64,000 nt of DNA from Trematomus loennbergii (GCA_012861695.1 JAAOOA010000066.1:2740919-2804918), one strand, 5' to 3'. Counted from the first letter of the stretch, positions 10,380 through 22,498 are shown. Numbers and translations are program-made. Notes: a model not told the origin generated them from the letters alone.

Positions 10380-11777
10380 ATGTGAGCATCCATTCCCATT
10401 GGATAACGGAGAATTTTACACCCGGAAGTAAGTATTCTCCTTACTGTCGATTGATTTTACAGTGATATTTGCACTACTCATCAACTCAAAAACACCAGAT
10501 TATCAATTACACAACATTGATTGGTTTAAATTGTGTACAATGGTTTTGTGTTTTTCCCCTTCGACTATGAGAAACATGTTGTATCGGAGTTTAGGATGGC
10601 CGAAGACACTACACTACCCATAATCCTCAGCTATCGTTTGAGACTACACCATGCACTTTGCTTGACAAACCCCGTGATTAGTCCTCAAGCTCTGTGATTG
10701 GTTGACCTCCAACTGCATTCCATATGAAAAAAAACGTTTCGTAAAAGATAAAATCATACTTTATTCAGCTAGTGCTTGCTTTACTCTTTGAAAGTCATCA
10801 CATAAATGCATTGTAATAAATGGTTCGGCTGCATTAAATATTACACATCTGGCTTAGTTCTTTATTTATCTACAGAGATTGGGCCTCAGAATAGACCGGA
10901 AACTATTCTTTTACCGTTCTGTTTTAATTTCACAATAAAGTTAATAGTAATATTTTGTTTGATATTATTATTTGTTATTAACTAGACAGCTGGGTCATGT
11001 TAAGACCATCTATTCTGTGTTGCTGTGGGTTTTTCCCATCGCTTTTGTGTTACAAATATCAAAACAATATATGTGTGGTCGTCTGTGGATAACAAAATAT
11101 ATCCGTCGTAAACTAAACCGGAAACAGCAGTATATTTTATTGTGTTAAAGGTGGGGTAGGTCATTTTGGAGAAACCAGCTCGAGTGCGCTAGAATTTGAA
11201 AATACACAACCGGAAAAAATCTGCCACTTCCTTACAGAGCCCCTCCTCCAACACACACGAACGCGCACATGACCAATGAGGGCACGAGATAAGTGTGTGC
11301 ACAGATGGAAGGCTGACAGGCAGGTAGGCCATCCAGTTATTTTAGCCGGGTCGTGCTTTTTACAGCGCTACGGCTTCCAAGGATGACATTTTTTTATGTA
11401 TTTATTGTCAAAGCATTTAATATATTCATTGCTATCGGGATGTTAAGAGCATTCCATGGAATATAACAAAAAGTGTTTCTGAAATAAATGACACACCCCA
11501 CCTTTAACACTGTAAACTTGACAGCTTTTTAACCCAAACCACCTACTGGTTAAAGCACGTTATTACACGTTTAGAGTAATTGCAATGCAGGTAGATTGTG
11601 TTGCTTTTTAATTACTGTTTTTAAATGCCTTTTTCTTAATGTCTTTCATTGTTGTAAAGCACTTTGAATTGCCTTGTGTTGAAAGGTGCTATATAAATAA
11701 ACTTGCCTTGCCTTGCCTAAGGTCTGCTGCATGTTTTGTTGAATGTGTTATATTTGATGAAAACATTTAAATATTAA
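10380..11777. repeat. dispersed repeat R, copy 1 (split by a MITE)
   Basis: It begins TGTGAGCATCCATTCCCATTGG and includes CACCCGGAAGTAAGTATTCTCC and GATGGCCGAAGACACTACACTACCC. It ends near TTTAAATATTAA. Other copies are at 17569-18013, 21606-22436 (continuing at 25590-25626), 30136-30905 and, diverged, near 48640-49110. It is interrupted at 11149-11503 by a type A MITE. It is evidently mobile or anciently dispersed, of unknown class, with no coding region. Confidence 0.7.
11149..11503. mobile_element. TTAA MITE type A, copy 2
   Basis: It is flanked by TTAA at 11145-11148 and 11504-11507. The related R repeat at 21606-22436 has the empty site TTTGTTAACACTG (minus strand, near 21806), confirming a 4-bp TTAA duplication. 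One end differs from the family (GAAATAAATGACACACCCCACCT). Confidence 0.88.
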
Positions 11778-11977
11778 AGGTGGGGTAGGTAATTTCGGAG
11801 AAACCAGCTCGAGTGCGCAAGAATTTGAAAATACACAACCGGAGAAAATCTGCCACTTCCTTACAGAGCCCCTCCTCCAACACACACGAACGCGCACATG
11901 ACCAATGAGGGCACAAGATAAGTTTGTGCACAGATGGAAGACTGACAGGCAGGTAGGCCATCCAGTTATTTTAGCCG
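11778..11977. mobile_element. TTAA MITE type A, truncated copy 3
   Basis: It has the intact left end after TTAA (11774-11777) and stops inside the central palindrome at TTTTAGCCG, where GC-rich sequence of another element starts. The R repeat copy at 21606 shows the same site unoccupied (ATATTAAGAG on the minus strand). This segment is deleted from the right arm. Confidence 0.8.
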
Positions 11978-12086
11978 CTCCGCTTCTGAAATGCTTCTGA
12001 AACGCGCCTGGTAGGGTATGACGCCGGAGGAGGCCGGACCAAAACCGCAACGCGGCGCGGACGGACCCGGTGGAATCTAGGGGTTA

Positions 12087-13422
12087 GTGAAAGAAAGGTT
12101 CCTTGGACTTTCTCAGCTTGCAGCATTTGATGCTAAAACCATTACTGAACAATTAGAGCAGCTACTTGAGAAACATGGAATAGGACATCTTAAATGTGTT
12201 GCTCAAAGTTATGATGGTGCTGCTGTTATGAGTGGAAAAGTGAGAGGTGTACAAGCTCGATTTAGAGAGAAGCATCCAGAGGCACTTTAGGTTCACTGCT
12301 ATGCCCATGAACTCAATCTTGTACTTTGTGCCACTTGCAAAGCCATCCCAGAGGCACGTGACTTCTTTGATCTCCTGGAGTGTCTCTATTCTTTCTTCTC
12401 CACATCTCTTGTCCACCATCAGAGATTGCAAACATTTCAGAAACAGCTAGAGGTAGGGGACAAACAACGTGTGCAGCTGTCGCACACTCGCTGGGCATGT
12501 CAAATTGAGTCTGTGAATGCAACTCTAAAAAACCTCCCTGCTTTGATCAAGACTTTCAGGAGCCTTTCAGCACCTCTAGCAAAGGGACTGGAAAGCAAGC
12601 TTTGCAAATTCAGTACAATCTACATGCTTGTCATGTTTCAGACACTGCTCTCAATAACTGAGGGCCTGCACAAATACCTGCAGAAAGAAACAATTGACTT
12701 GGTGCAGGCAGTAGATTACAAAACAGCAGTTGAGAACACACTGAAAAGTTACCGAAGCGATGAGAAAGCACATGAGGTCTATGACAAGACCAAGGCCCTG
12801 TGCAATGATCTTGATATTCCCGAAACTGTGACACAGAGGAAGAAGCGTAGAAACATGGAAGACTTTGTAGTCGAGGCATCATGTGGAGCAAGGTCAGACC
12901 TGACTACAGGAGATGATTTGAGAGGGAGAGTCTTCTTTCCTGTTCTCGACAGAATGCTAGAGGAGCTTAAAAACAGGTTTTCTGGAGTTGGGGAAAAAAA
13001 TCTTAATCGGCATACAGGCATGTCACCCTGCTTCTGAGAATTTCCTGAATGAAGAGGTACTCAAAAATATTGCACAACATTACAGCATCCACTTACAAAC
13101 TGAAGAGGTTGTTGTTGCAAGACAATACCTTGCCAGAAAAGAGAAAGACATGCCAAGTATCCAACGTTTATTTTCCCTTTTGGATGAGGATGTGTTCCCC
13201 TCTCTTAAAGCCATCTTCCAAGCTTCTTTGACAATCCCAGTCACCAGCTGCAGTTGTGAAAGGTCGTTCAGTGCCCTGCGAAGGCTACACACTTGGCTGA
13301 GAAGTACAATGGGCCAGGAGAGGCTTAGTCATTTGGCCATCATTTCTATTGAGAAGGAGGTCTTGGCTGATGTGGCCCATGGGGAGGTCATCGACCGATT
13401 TGCAAAGGTTAAACCAAGGTGA
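12087..13422 (+). pseudogene. hAT transposase relic (ZMYM1-like), left arm
   Basis: Three blocks in order make up the C-terminal two thirds of a ZMYM1/DUF4371-type hAT transposase: 12087-12290, a continuation in the same frame to 13037, and 12988-13422. The middle block contains a YAHELNLVLC-type segment. The last block has the hAT dimerisation motif CERSFSALRRLHTWLRSTM. The zinc-finger N-terminus is absent. A TAG at 12288-12290 and a frame change near 13000 (after a run of A) break it. The right-arm copy has both lesions at the same places, so the gene was dead before the arms duplicated. Confidence 0.88.
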
Positions 13423-13540
13423 TTTAGCCTAACACTTCCACCTACAAAACAATAAAAGAGAGTGTGAAGACAGCGAGTGATGATGGGGAGAAAAAGAAGC
13501 AAATGAAAGGGAATGCGCGATGTGAAGTAAAGAAAGGAGC

Positions 13541-15828
13541 AAGTGATGAAGGAAACAGCAAGTGATGAGGGAAACAGCAAGTGATGAGGGAAACAGCAAG
13601 TGATGAAGGAAGCAAGTGATGAAGGAAGCAGCAAGTGATGAGGGAAACAGCAAGTGATGAAGGAAACAGCAAGTGATGAGGGAAGCAGCAAGTGATGAGG
13701 GAAGCAGCAAGTGATGAGGGAACAGCAAGTGATGAGGGAAGCAGCAAGTGATGAGGGAAGCAGCAAGTGATGAAGGAAACAGCAAGTGATGAGGGAAGCA
13801 GCAAGTGATGAGGAAGCAGCAAGTGATGAAGGAAACAGCAAGTGATGAAGGAAACAGCAAGTGATGAGGGAACAGCAAGTGATGAGGAAACATCAAGTGA
13901 TGAGGGAAGCAGCAAGTGATGAGGAAACAGCAAGTGATGAGGGAAGCAGCAAGTGATGAGGAAACATCAAGTGATGAGGGAACAGCAAGTGATGAGGAAG
14001 CAGCAAGTGATGAAGAAACAGCAAGTGATGAGGAAACAGCAAGTGATGAGGGAAACAGCAAGTGATGAAGGAAACAGCAAGTGATGAGGGAAACAGCAAG
14101 TGATGAGGAAACAGCAAGTGATGAGGAAACAGCAAGTGATGAGGGAAACAGCAAGTGATGAAGGAAACAGCAAGTGATGAAGGAAACAGCAAGTGATGAA
14201 GGAAACAGCAAGTGATGAGGAAACAGCAAGTGATGAGGAAACAGCAAGTGATGAAGGAAGCAGCAAGTGATGAGGGAAGCAGCAAGTGATGAAGGAAACA
14301 GCAAGTGATGAAGGAACAGCAAGTGATGAGGAAACAGCAAGTGATGAGGGAAACAGCAAGTGATGAAGGAAACATCAAGTGATGAAGGAAACATCAAGTG
14401 ATGAAGGAAACAGCAAGTGATGAAGGAAGCAGCAAGTGATGAAGGAAACAGCAAGTGATGAAGGAAACATCAAGTGATGAAGGAAACAGCAAGTGATGAA
14501 GGAAGCAGCAAGTGATGAAGGAAGCAGCAAGTGATGAAGGAAGCAGCAAGTGATGAAGGAAACATCAAGTGATGAAGGAAACAGCAAGTGATGAAGGAAA
14601 CAGCAAGTGATGAAGGAAGCAGCAAGTGATGAAGGAAGCAGCAAGTGATGAAGGAAGCAGCAAGTGATGAAGGAAACATCAAGTGATGAAGGAAACAGCA
14701 AGTGATGAAGGAAACAGCAAGTGATGAAGGAAACATCAAGTGATGAAGGAAGCAGCAAGTGATGAGGGAAACATCAAGTGATGAAGGAAACATCAAGTGA
14801 TGAAGGAAACAGCAAGTGATGAAGGAAACAGCAAGTGATGAAGGAAACAGCAAGTGATGAGGGAAACATCAAGTGATGAAGGAAACAGCAAGTGATGAAG
14901 GAAGCAGCAAGTGATGAAGGAAGCAGCAAGTGATGAAGGAAACAGCAAGTGATGAAGGAAACAGCAAGTGATGAGGGAAGCAGCAAGTGATGAGGGAAAC
15001 AGCAAGTGATGAGGGAAACATCAAGTGATGAGGGAAACAGCAAGTGATGAAGGAAGCAGCAAGTGATGAGGGAAGCAGCAAGTGATGAGGGAAACAGCAA
15101 GTGATGAGGGAAACATCAAGTGATGAAGGAAACAGCAAGTGATGAGGAAGCAGCAAGTGATGAGGGAAACAGCAAGTGATGAGGGAAAACATCAAGTGAT
15201 GAGGGAAACATCAAGTGATGAGGGAAACAGCAAGTGATGAAGGAAACAGCAAGTGATGAGGGAAACATCAAGTGATGGGAAGCAGCAAGTGATGAAGGAA
15301 GCATCAAGTGATGAAGGAAGCAGCAAGTGATGAGGGAAGCAGCAAGTGATGAAGGAAACAGCAAGTGATGAAGGAAACAGCAAGTGATGAAGGAAACAGC
15401 AAGTGATGAGGAAACAGCAAGTGATGAGGGAAACATCAAGTGATGAGGGAAGCAGCAAGTGATGAGGGAAGCAGCAAGTGATGAGGGAAACAGCAAGTGA
15501 TGAGGAAGCAGCAAGTGATGAGGGAAACAGCAAGTGATGAGGGAAACATCAAGTGATGAGGGAAACAGCAAGTGATGAGGGAAACATCAAGTGATGAAGG
15601 AAGCATCAAGTGATGAGGAAACAGCAAGTGATGAGGGAAACAGCAAGTGATGAGGGAAGCAGCAAGTGATGAAGGAAGCAGCAAGTGATGAAGGAAACAT
15701 CAAGTGATGAGGGAAGCAGCAAGTGATGAGGGAAGCAGCAAGTGATGAGGGAAGCAGCAAGTGATGAAGGAAACATCAAGTGATGAGGGAAGCAGCAAGT
15801 GATGAAGGAAACAGCAAGTGATGAGGGA
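13541..15828. repeat. 19-bp minisatellite, about 120 units (left arm)
   Basis: Tandem units of AAGTGATGAAGGAAACAGC vary mainly at a few positions (GAAGG/GAGGG, AAACAGC/AAGCAGC/AAACATC). The array starts just after the hAT transposase stop and ends at TTATTAATTCC. Because 19 is not a multiple of 3 and the unit's complement lacks stops, the minus strand stays open in all frames for hundreds of codons. Those open frames (up to 341 codons) are a by-product of the repeat and not credible genes. The right arm has only about 44 units. Confidence 0.97.
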
Positions 15829-15953
15829 TTATTAATTCCTCCTTCCATCCCTTTTTCTGTTTAATCTAATTACTAACAACTTCTAATAATTTGACATAGT
15901 TTATGATTTATTTGGAAAATCTGTTTCATATGGGTGTTGAAAAATGTATGCAT

Positions 15954-16552
15954 CAGGGTTTCCGTTAGCCGGTAATTACCGGTTTTTAGCTGGTAAAATG
16001 GTTTAATAGTTTGATCGGTGCTCTCTATAAAGGCCGATCCGGAGAGCTGGATCTGATCGATATGGACATAAACGCGAGTGAAGTATAACCGGACGCAAGA
16101 GAGAGATCAGATCAGCTGCTGAGTCTGACGGAGACACGCAGCTCTGCATGACGGATACAAACGGGCTGTCAGGAGAGAGAGGGAGGGAGAGAGGAAAAGA
16201 GAGGATCCGTTTCTCCCGTGTTATTATTCAAAGTTAATGTAAACTTTTGAATAATGTACTTCATCTACTATAAGTAGTTTGTTTGAATGTAATAATTATG
16301 TTGTTTGTTGTTTGTGGAATCATTTATTGAAAAATGAATCTGAACTTTTCGATCTGTTCCGATTATAAACTGAAGCAATATAAAAATGAGCCCATTAACT
16401 GAGTTTTAAACATCAGCATATCCGGTCATAGTGCTACACAATTATTATTATTATTATTATTGAAACATGACCGGTAAGTTTCGAATTTGTCGGGTAAAAT
16501 AAATTCTTTCCGGACACTTGACCGGCAAGAAAAAATCCTAGCGGAAACCCTG
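15954..16552. mobile_element. 599-bp hAT MITE with exact 8-bp target duplication
   Basis: Ends CAGGGTTTCCGTTAG and CTAGCGGAAACCCTG are flanked by GTATGCAT on both sides (15946-15953 and 16553-16560). It is non-coding and contains repeated CCGGTA-type motifs near both ends and an (ATT)n run. The right-arm copy (26624-27222) has the same flanks, so it inserted before the arms formed. Confidence 0.93.
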
Positions 16553-16569
16553 GTATGCATATCTCTTAA

Positions 16570-16953
16570 AGGTGGGGTAGGTAAGTTTGAGAAACCAGCT
16601 CGAGATACACTTTTTGTTATATTCCATGGAATGCTCTTAACATCCCGATAGCAATGAATATCTTAAAAAATAAGATAAAAAAAAATCCATAAAAAGTGTC
16701 ATCTGTGGAAGCCGTAATACTGTAAAAAGCACGACCAATCATTTTAGCCGGCCCGGCTAAAATAACTGGATGGCCTACATGCCTGTCAGCCTTCCATCTG
16801 TGCACACACTTATCTCGTGCCCTCATTGGTCATGTGCGCGTTCGTGTGTGTTGGAGGAGGGGCTCTGTAAGGAAGTGGCAGATTTTTTCCGGTTGTGTAT
16901 TTTCAAATTCTAGCGCACTCGAGCTGGTTTCTCCAAAATTACCTACCCCACCT
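16570..16953. mobile_element. TTAA MITE type A, copy 4
   Basis: Full length (384 bp) with both inverted ends and TTAA at 16566-16569 and 16954-16957. It lies nine bases from the hAT MITE's target duplication. The right-arm partner is 26224-26606. Confidence 0.92.
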
Positions 16954-17113
16954 TTAATGTTGCTCTCAAAGTGCACCAGATTGAAGCTTTTAACTTTAAT
17001 ATTTAAAAGAAAATCTTCCCGGGGGAGCATGGCACCGGACCCCCTAGAGGAGGTTAGGTCTGCCCCGAACTCATAAAAAATAGCACTTTACCCAACCTGG
17101 TCTCACCAGAATG

Positions 17114-17162
17114 CGTGACTCCACCACGACTCCTTAACACCGCAGTGCGTGGTGGAGTCACG
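17114..17162. repeat. 15-bp perfect hairpin
   Basis: CGTGACTCCACCACG (17114-17128) is exactly complemented by CGTGGTGGAGTCACG (17148-17162), leaving a 19-base loop. The same structure recurs in the right arm around 26008-26064. I assign no function; it may be part of a larger unrecognised repeat. Confidence 0.6.
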
Positions 17163-17568
17163 AACACCACGCAAACAACCCCAATGTAAAGTGAATGAGG
17201 CTCCTTTGTCGTGGTGCACACACACATTTCTACAACGTCCCGCAGTGAGCTTTTATTCTATAAAACGTTTTTAAAATCTACTTTATAGCTTGTAGTAACT
17301 CACGGGAGGCTTCTTTTATTTTATTTGTATTCATAATAATTTTATTTTTCGTCAGAATGTATTATGGTGCATTATTTACCAATTTTTGTTCTAAAAAAAC
17401 AGTGCATTGTGTATAATACAACTGTGATTTTTATTAAATGAGTTTTTTAAGGAAGGCCAGAGCTTCAGCTGTGTCAAATAGATTGTTCCCTTTAGTTAAC
17501 GTTATTTAAAAGATAATTATATTCCTATTTGATCATGTCCCCTTTATTGTATTAAGGACCCAAAGAGC

Positions 17569-18013
17569 AATGTGAGCGTCCATTCCCATTGGATAGCGGA
17601 GGATTTTACACCCGGAAGTAAGTATTCTCCTTACTGTCGATTGATTTTACAGTGATATCTGCACTACTCATCAACTCAAAAACACCAGATTATCCTTGTT
17701 AATTACACAACATTGATTGGTTTAAATTGTGTATAATGCTTTTGTAATTTTCCCCTTCGATTCGGAGAAACAAATATTTGTTCAGAGTTTAGGATGGCCG
17801 AAGACACTACACTACCCAGAATCCTCAGCTATTGTTCCGCTTTGCCTCAAGCTCTGTGATTGGTTGACCTCCAACTGCATTCCATATGAAAAAAAACGTT
17901 TCGTAAAAGATTAAATCATACTTTATTCAGCAGTGCTTGCTTTACTCTTTGAAAGTCATCACATGAATGCATTGTAATGAATGGTTTGGCTGCATTAAAC
18001 ATTACACATCTGT
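17569..18013. repeat. dispersed repeat R, copy 2 (inner edge of left arm)
   Basis: It matches the start of copy 1 (10380) but breaks off after ATTACACATCTGTCGTA. It is followed at once by a diverged stretch (GGAGTTTTTGAATGGCAGAAGACAC) that resembles an internal part of R. The right-arm partner continues for another 470 bp of R, so the mirror symmetry ends inside this repeat. Confidence 0.7.
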
Positions 18014-21000
18014 CGTAATATTTTTTCGGAGTTTTTGAATGGCAGAAGACACTTCACTACCCAGAATCCTCAGCTATGGGACTACACCATGTCAGAGCCA
18101 TATAATAGAAGAGTTACGACATCTCCGTTCACTCCAATGGACCAGTTTTTTTACAGCAATGGCGGATCGTGGAGCCATCAATAGTTCCCCGGAAGTTAGC
18201 TTGCCGCTGACTTCCGGGGAATTTTTGCGACCAGCAACACAGTAGAGTTGCAGCATAATAGACCGTTCGTGATGGACTTTTAAAGGTAAGAAGACGTTTA
18301 AAGATTTATATTGCAGATATTATCAGCACATCTGAGTCAAATGAACATGTGTATTAAAGGATGTTAGTGGATTAACCCACAAATCAGTAGATTTAGGGAA
18401 CGTTTACAGATAACAGATTAGGCTAGGATACCGGATAAAGTTAGCAACACACGTTAACCATGAACAGCTATTGATCCGTTCTCCTAATGTTATTTCATCC
18501 AACGTTGTGGAATTAGAGAAAAAGGGCTTCTAAACGTGATTTTTTTGTGGGGTGGAGGAATATAATATTAGTTAAATATAACATTGGGGCACATGTGATT
18601 GTAATGAGTGGAGGTGGAGAAATTACGATCTCCATTTTGGAGTAGGCCTACAAGCTAGTATAATAAAGTTAACGTTACACAATAATAAGGAAGAGAGCTA
18701 TTTGTGTGATACATCGCTATTGATATGAATTTAGAGTGCATATTTGAGACTTCCAAACAGTAAACAAAAACGTAATTATGGGTGAGTGTTTTTAGTGTAT
18801 TCTGTTGATTATTACCTGTCTGTATTATGTTGCAGCTCAGCTGATTTTGAAATGATGGCAAAGTGAGAGTGAAAACACAAGGTAATGTAATACTACTGTT
18901 GTATATAAGTAAGCATACTAAACATGTATTCTATCACTGTATTATATAAGTAATCTTGTTAGTGTATATTAGTAACCTACTGTATGGCAGGTGGAGGGGC
19001 AGTGATGTTACAGGTGGAGGACTTACTGGACATGTATACACTCATTACATACTGTACGTAAAATACGACCAAGAATGTGAGACAACTTTATACAAATTCA
19101 TATCACATCCATTACTGATGCCATTTGTCATACTTTGTTAAACTCACAAATAATAAAGTTCCATAACTTCAGTTGGAAACAAAGACCACACCTAATCTCC
19201 CCAAGGCAATTTCCCATCCAATAGGTGTGCTATATAGGTGTGTATAACCCTTTCTCCTGTCTGTTTCTCCCTCTTTCAGCACAAGAACCAGAGGGGGATT
19301 CAATAGAGCCTGAATACCTGCACTGAGACCCTCACCCTGCACCCTGAGTCTCAACTCTCAGAGTTTTTCAAGCCTTTCCCTGTTATTTGTATTAAACCAA
19401 ACATTAAGCTTCCCAATGGTGTGGTCTTCGTTTTGTGGAAAAAGTGCAAATGCAGTGTTTGAATATGATTACCTCACATATTTTGTTGCGGCTGTCTGTT
19501 TTGATTGTTAAATTGCTCCTGCTGACTTGAGCTAGCCATTTTCCCTCCTCTCTGTGTCAGTGGGGAAGCCGTACATTCTGATTCTTACTCCTTTCTCTGA
19601 GCGATTGGAGCATCCCCAGGCAGCACAGCAAACCATGGTGGAGACGATATGCCAGGACAACACGGAGGAAAAGGCACAGACAAACTGCATGACATGCTAT
19701 TCAATGTTTATTGAATTCCATGTATTTACAATGGATGTTCCTAAAACAACACTTTTAACGTCATAATCGTGTTGCTGCTAGTCCATTGATAGTCACCTGT
19801 TGGTCTCCTGTCCTTTCTGAAAGTCATAAAGATGACATTAGTCATTTAGATTACTTATGTCCTCAAGTACCATGGGATTACTGAAACCACCATGAATTAA
19901 AAAAATTGTAGAAATTAATCTAATTAAATTTTGAAGCATTCCTTGCCATCCCCTCCCTCTAAATATATCAATAAACATTAGGAAGTGATGCTCCTGACTA
20001 CCATACCTGTTTAAGAAGATAATATTTGTTTTAAATAATTCAAAGCAATACACAACAGCAACAGGCTCTTTAACCAAGGCAACAGCCTAACATGTATGTT
20101 AACAAGTAAACTAGCTGTTCACACTATTCCTAATATTATCCATAAATATTAGCAGATTCTATTTATTTTTTAAAACATATTGATGTAAATACATACACAT
20201 ATCGGTATGTTGTATAAATATTGCAAATCAAGACCTTTATTCACTACTTATTACCAAAAATCGTAGTTCTATCTCCGGTAATCATGCATTCATATGTCCC
20301 GCCACGAACTTCCGGGGAACTATTGACTCTCCCTGAACCACGTGACGATCAAGCATTTTGGACTTCCGCTGTCGATCTCTCTATCTATATGGCGCTGCAC
20401 CATGTGCTTAGAACGTGTCCTAACCCCCCCCCCCCCCCCTTAGGTCACAGGCTCCTCCAAAGGTGCAGTTCCAAAGAAAAATAGTAAAATAGTAAAAAGT
20501 GAAATAGTGCAATAAGAGTCTATATACAAGTGATTGGAATATGATATATTAGATAAATAATTTCTAAGTAGCAGCCAGATGAATGTTATGGATGTTGTTT
20601 CTAAGTTCAGGTGTTTAATAGTCTTATGGCCTGTGGGATGAAACTGTCCCTGAGTCTGGTGGTTTTAGTCCGGATGCTGCGGTACCGCCTGCCAGGCCGC
20701 AGCAGACAGAACAGTTTGTGGCTGGGGTGATGGGGGTCTTTTATAATCCTGAGGGCTTTCTTTAAGGTTAACCTGGTATTTTTACTCCACTACATTTATT
20801 TTAGTTACTTTACAGATTTGGATTAATGATGTGAAATATAAACAACCCTTAAATCAGACTTTAGTTACACCTGAGTAAAATTCAGTGAAGGTGATTGTCA
20901 AGTGCCAACAATCAGGCGAGATATTTGGTAGTGGGTGCTTGAGAAGACTAAATATGTATCTGCAGATCCCTATAAAGTATATTCATTACTCGTTATTCTC

Positions 21001-21605
21001 TACTAATAGTTAATTAAAAACTGTATATAATGGCTATTTTGCACATCCCTTTCAAGATTTCAAGATTTTCTAAGGTTTATTGACATATCATATACACAAC
21101 TACGGTGTAGTTATGCAATGAATGAAAAACTTGGGTCACAGGTTCCTCAACAGTGCATTACAAGACATCTATCGATATCTGTGTACCTCCACCATTAAAC
21201 ATATTCTGCACATTTCTTATACTATCTACATACGTCTTATAAGAGTATAATTAATATGTATAATATCAGTTAAAATAAGTGCTTCAACATAGTTAACATT
21301 GCAGGAAAGTTGATTGTCAAGTTCCAAAACAAACCATGCAATATATTAGACGTTAAGTACTTTGTCAGGCTTAATATCTGTAGATACCCCCAAAGCTTTT
21401 TTCTTATTTAAAAGAAGACCTTAACCTAAAGTATTCTTTAATGTTTAAATAAAGCCTTATTAGTTTGTCTGTTTTGCACATCCTCCTATCAGGCACTAAA
21501 CTGTTTTATTGTAGAGATCACTTACAGTATCTTCTTGATATTTTCTATTCTATATTATTTATATCATTGACCTTCCACTTTCCCACTATATTAAGAGTAT
21601 GTACT
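18014..21605. other. spacer of the inverted repeat, no confirmed gene
   Basis: Sequence without a mirror partner. There is an ATG-led frame at 18160-18243 (MADRGAINSSPEV...) and a possible donor GTAAGAAGAC near 18285. Acceptor-like sites precede 19281 and 19558, and the latter opens a 70-codon frame (VGKPYILILTPFSERLEHPQ). None match a family I know. Short CCGGAAGT/ACTTCCGGGG repeats appear at both ends (18190-18225 and 20300-20325). It could be a transposon or a non-coding transcript. Confidence 0.4.
20430..20770. repeat. fish interspersed repeat tail (probably non-LTR derived)
   Basis: It has the phrases CTGTGGGATGAAACTGTCCC and GGTACCGCCTGCCAGGC, common in fish interspersed repeats, preceded by a run of 16 or so C. 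A second, shorter relative (TTTATTGACATATCATATAC ... GGTCACAGGTTCCTC) is at 21057-21170. Family assignment is from memory and unsure. Confidence 0.4.
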
Positions 21606-22436
21606 CTTAATATTTAAATGTTTTCATCAAATATAACACATTCAAAAGTGCTTTACAAAAATGAAAGACATTAAGAAAAAGGCATTTCAAAACAGTCATT
21701 AAAAAGCAACACAATCTACCTGCATTGCAATTACTCTAAACGTGTAATAACGTGCTTTAACCAGTAGGAGGTGCGGGTTAAAAAGCTGTCAAGTTTACAG
21801 TGTTAACAAAATAAAATATACTGCTGTTTCTGGTTTAGTTTACGACGGATATATTCTGTTATTGTTTTGATATTTGTAACACAAAAGCGATGTAAAAAAC
21901 CCTTAGCAACACAGAAAAGATGGTCTTAACATGACCCAGCGGTCTAGTAGTTAATAAAAAACAATAATATCAAAACAAATTATTACTACTAACTTTATTT
22001 GAAATTAAAACAGAACGGTAAAATAATAGTTTCCGGTCTATTCTGAGGCCCGATCTCTGTAGATAAATAAAGAACTACGACAGATGTGTAATATTTAATG
22101 CAGCCAAACCATTCATTGCAATGCATTCATGTGATGACTTTCAAAGAGTAAAGCAAGCACTGCTGAATAAAGTATGATTTTATCTTTTACGAAACGTTTT
22201 TTTCATATGGAATGCAGTTGGAGGTCAACCAATCACAGAGCTTGAGGCAAAGCGGAACAATAGCTGAGGATTCTGGGTAGTGTAGTGTCTTCGGCCATCC
22301 TAAACTCTGAACAAATATGTGTTTCTCCGAATCGAAGGGGAAAATTACAAAAGCATTGTACACAATTGTACAGAGTGCAGATATCACTGTAAAATCAATA
22401 GACAGTAAGGAGAATACTTACTTCCGGGTGTAAAAT
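21606..22436 (-). repeat. dispersed repeat R, copy in right arm, split by an LTR element
   Basis: This is the reverse complement of the R repeat. It runs up to TAAAAT at 22436 and resumes at 25590 after the LTR insertion. It lacks the two type A MITEs present in copy 1 and so supplies empty sites for both. Only 22082 onward pairs with the left arm copy at 17569-18013. Confidence 0.75.
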
Positions 22437-22498
22437 TGTTACGGTTTTGTATTTATGTTTTCATTTTCCACCTTTGTTTTGAAATGTTTTCCTCCTTG

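Larger units (their letters stand above)
1284..18013 (+). repeat. left arm of a giant inverted repeat
   Basis: Read forwards, this segment matches the reverse complement of 22082-39385 in order: calpain exons 17-21 and 3' flank, nested hAT element, R repeat, TTAA MITE, dead hAT transposase, 19-bp minisatellite, 599-bp hAT MITE, another TTAA MITE, a hairpin, then a second R repeat. Substitutions are few by eye (roughly a few per cent). Most differences are whole insertions or deletions. Private to this arm: MITEs at 3681-4361 and 4438-4817, about 140 bp near 10086-10225, and about 450 bp at 11508-11960. The outer limit is an LTR terminus, so the true arm may be longer. Confidence 0.93.

Noticed and set aside
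13429..14454. 341-codon minus-strand frame and its many siblings, and the 302-codon plus-strand frame at 27379-28287
   Set aside because: They are produced by the 19-bp minisatellite, which has no stops in any frame of that strand; all encode the same 19-residue repeat and have no start context or homology.
13541..15828. CRISPR-like regular repeat
   Set aside because: Contiguous 19-bp units with no spacers, in a eukaryotic genome; it is a minisatellite.
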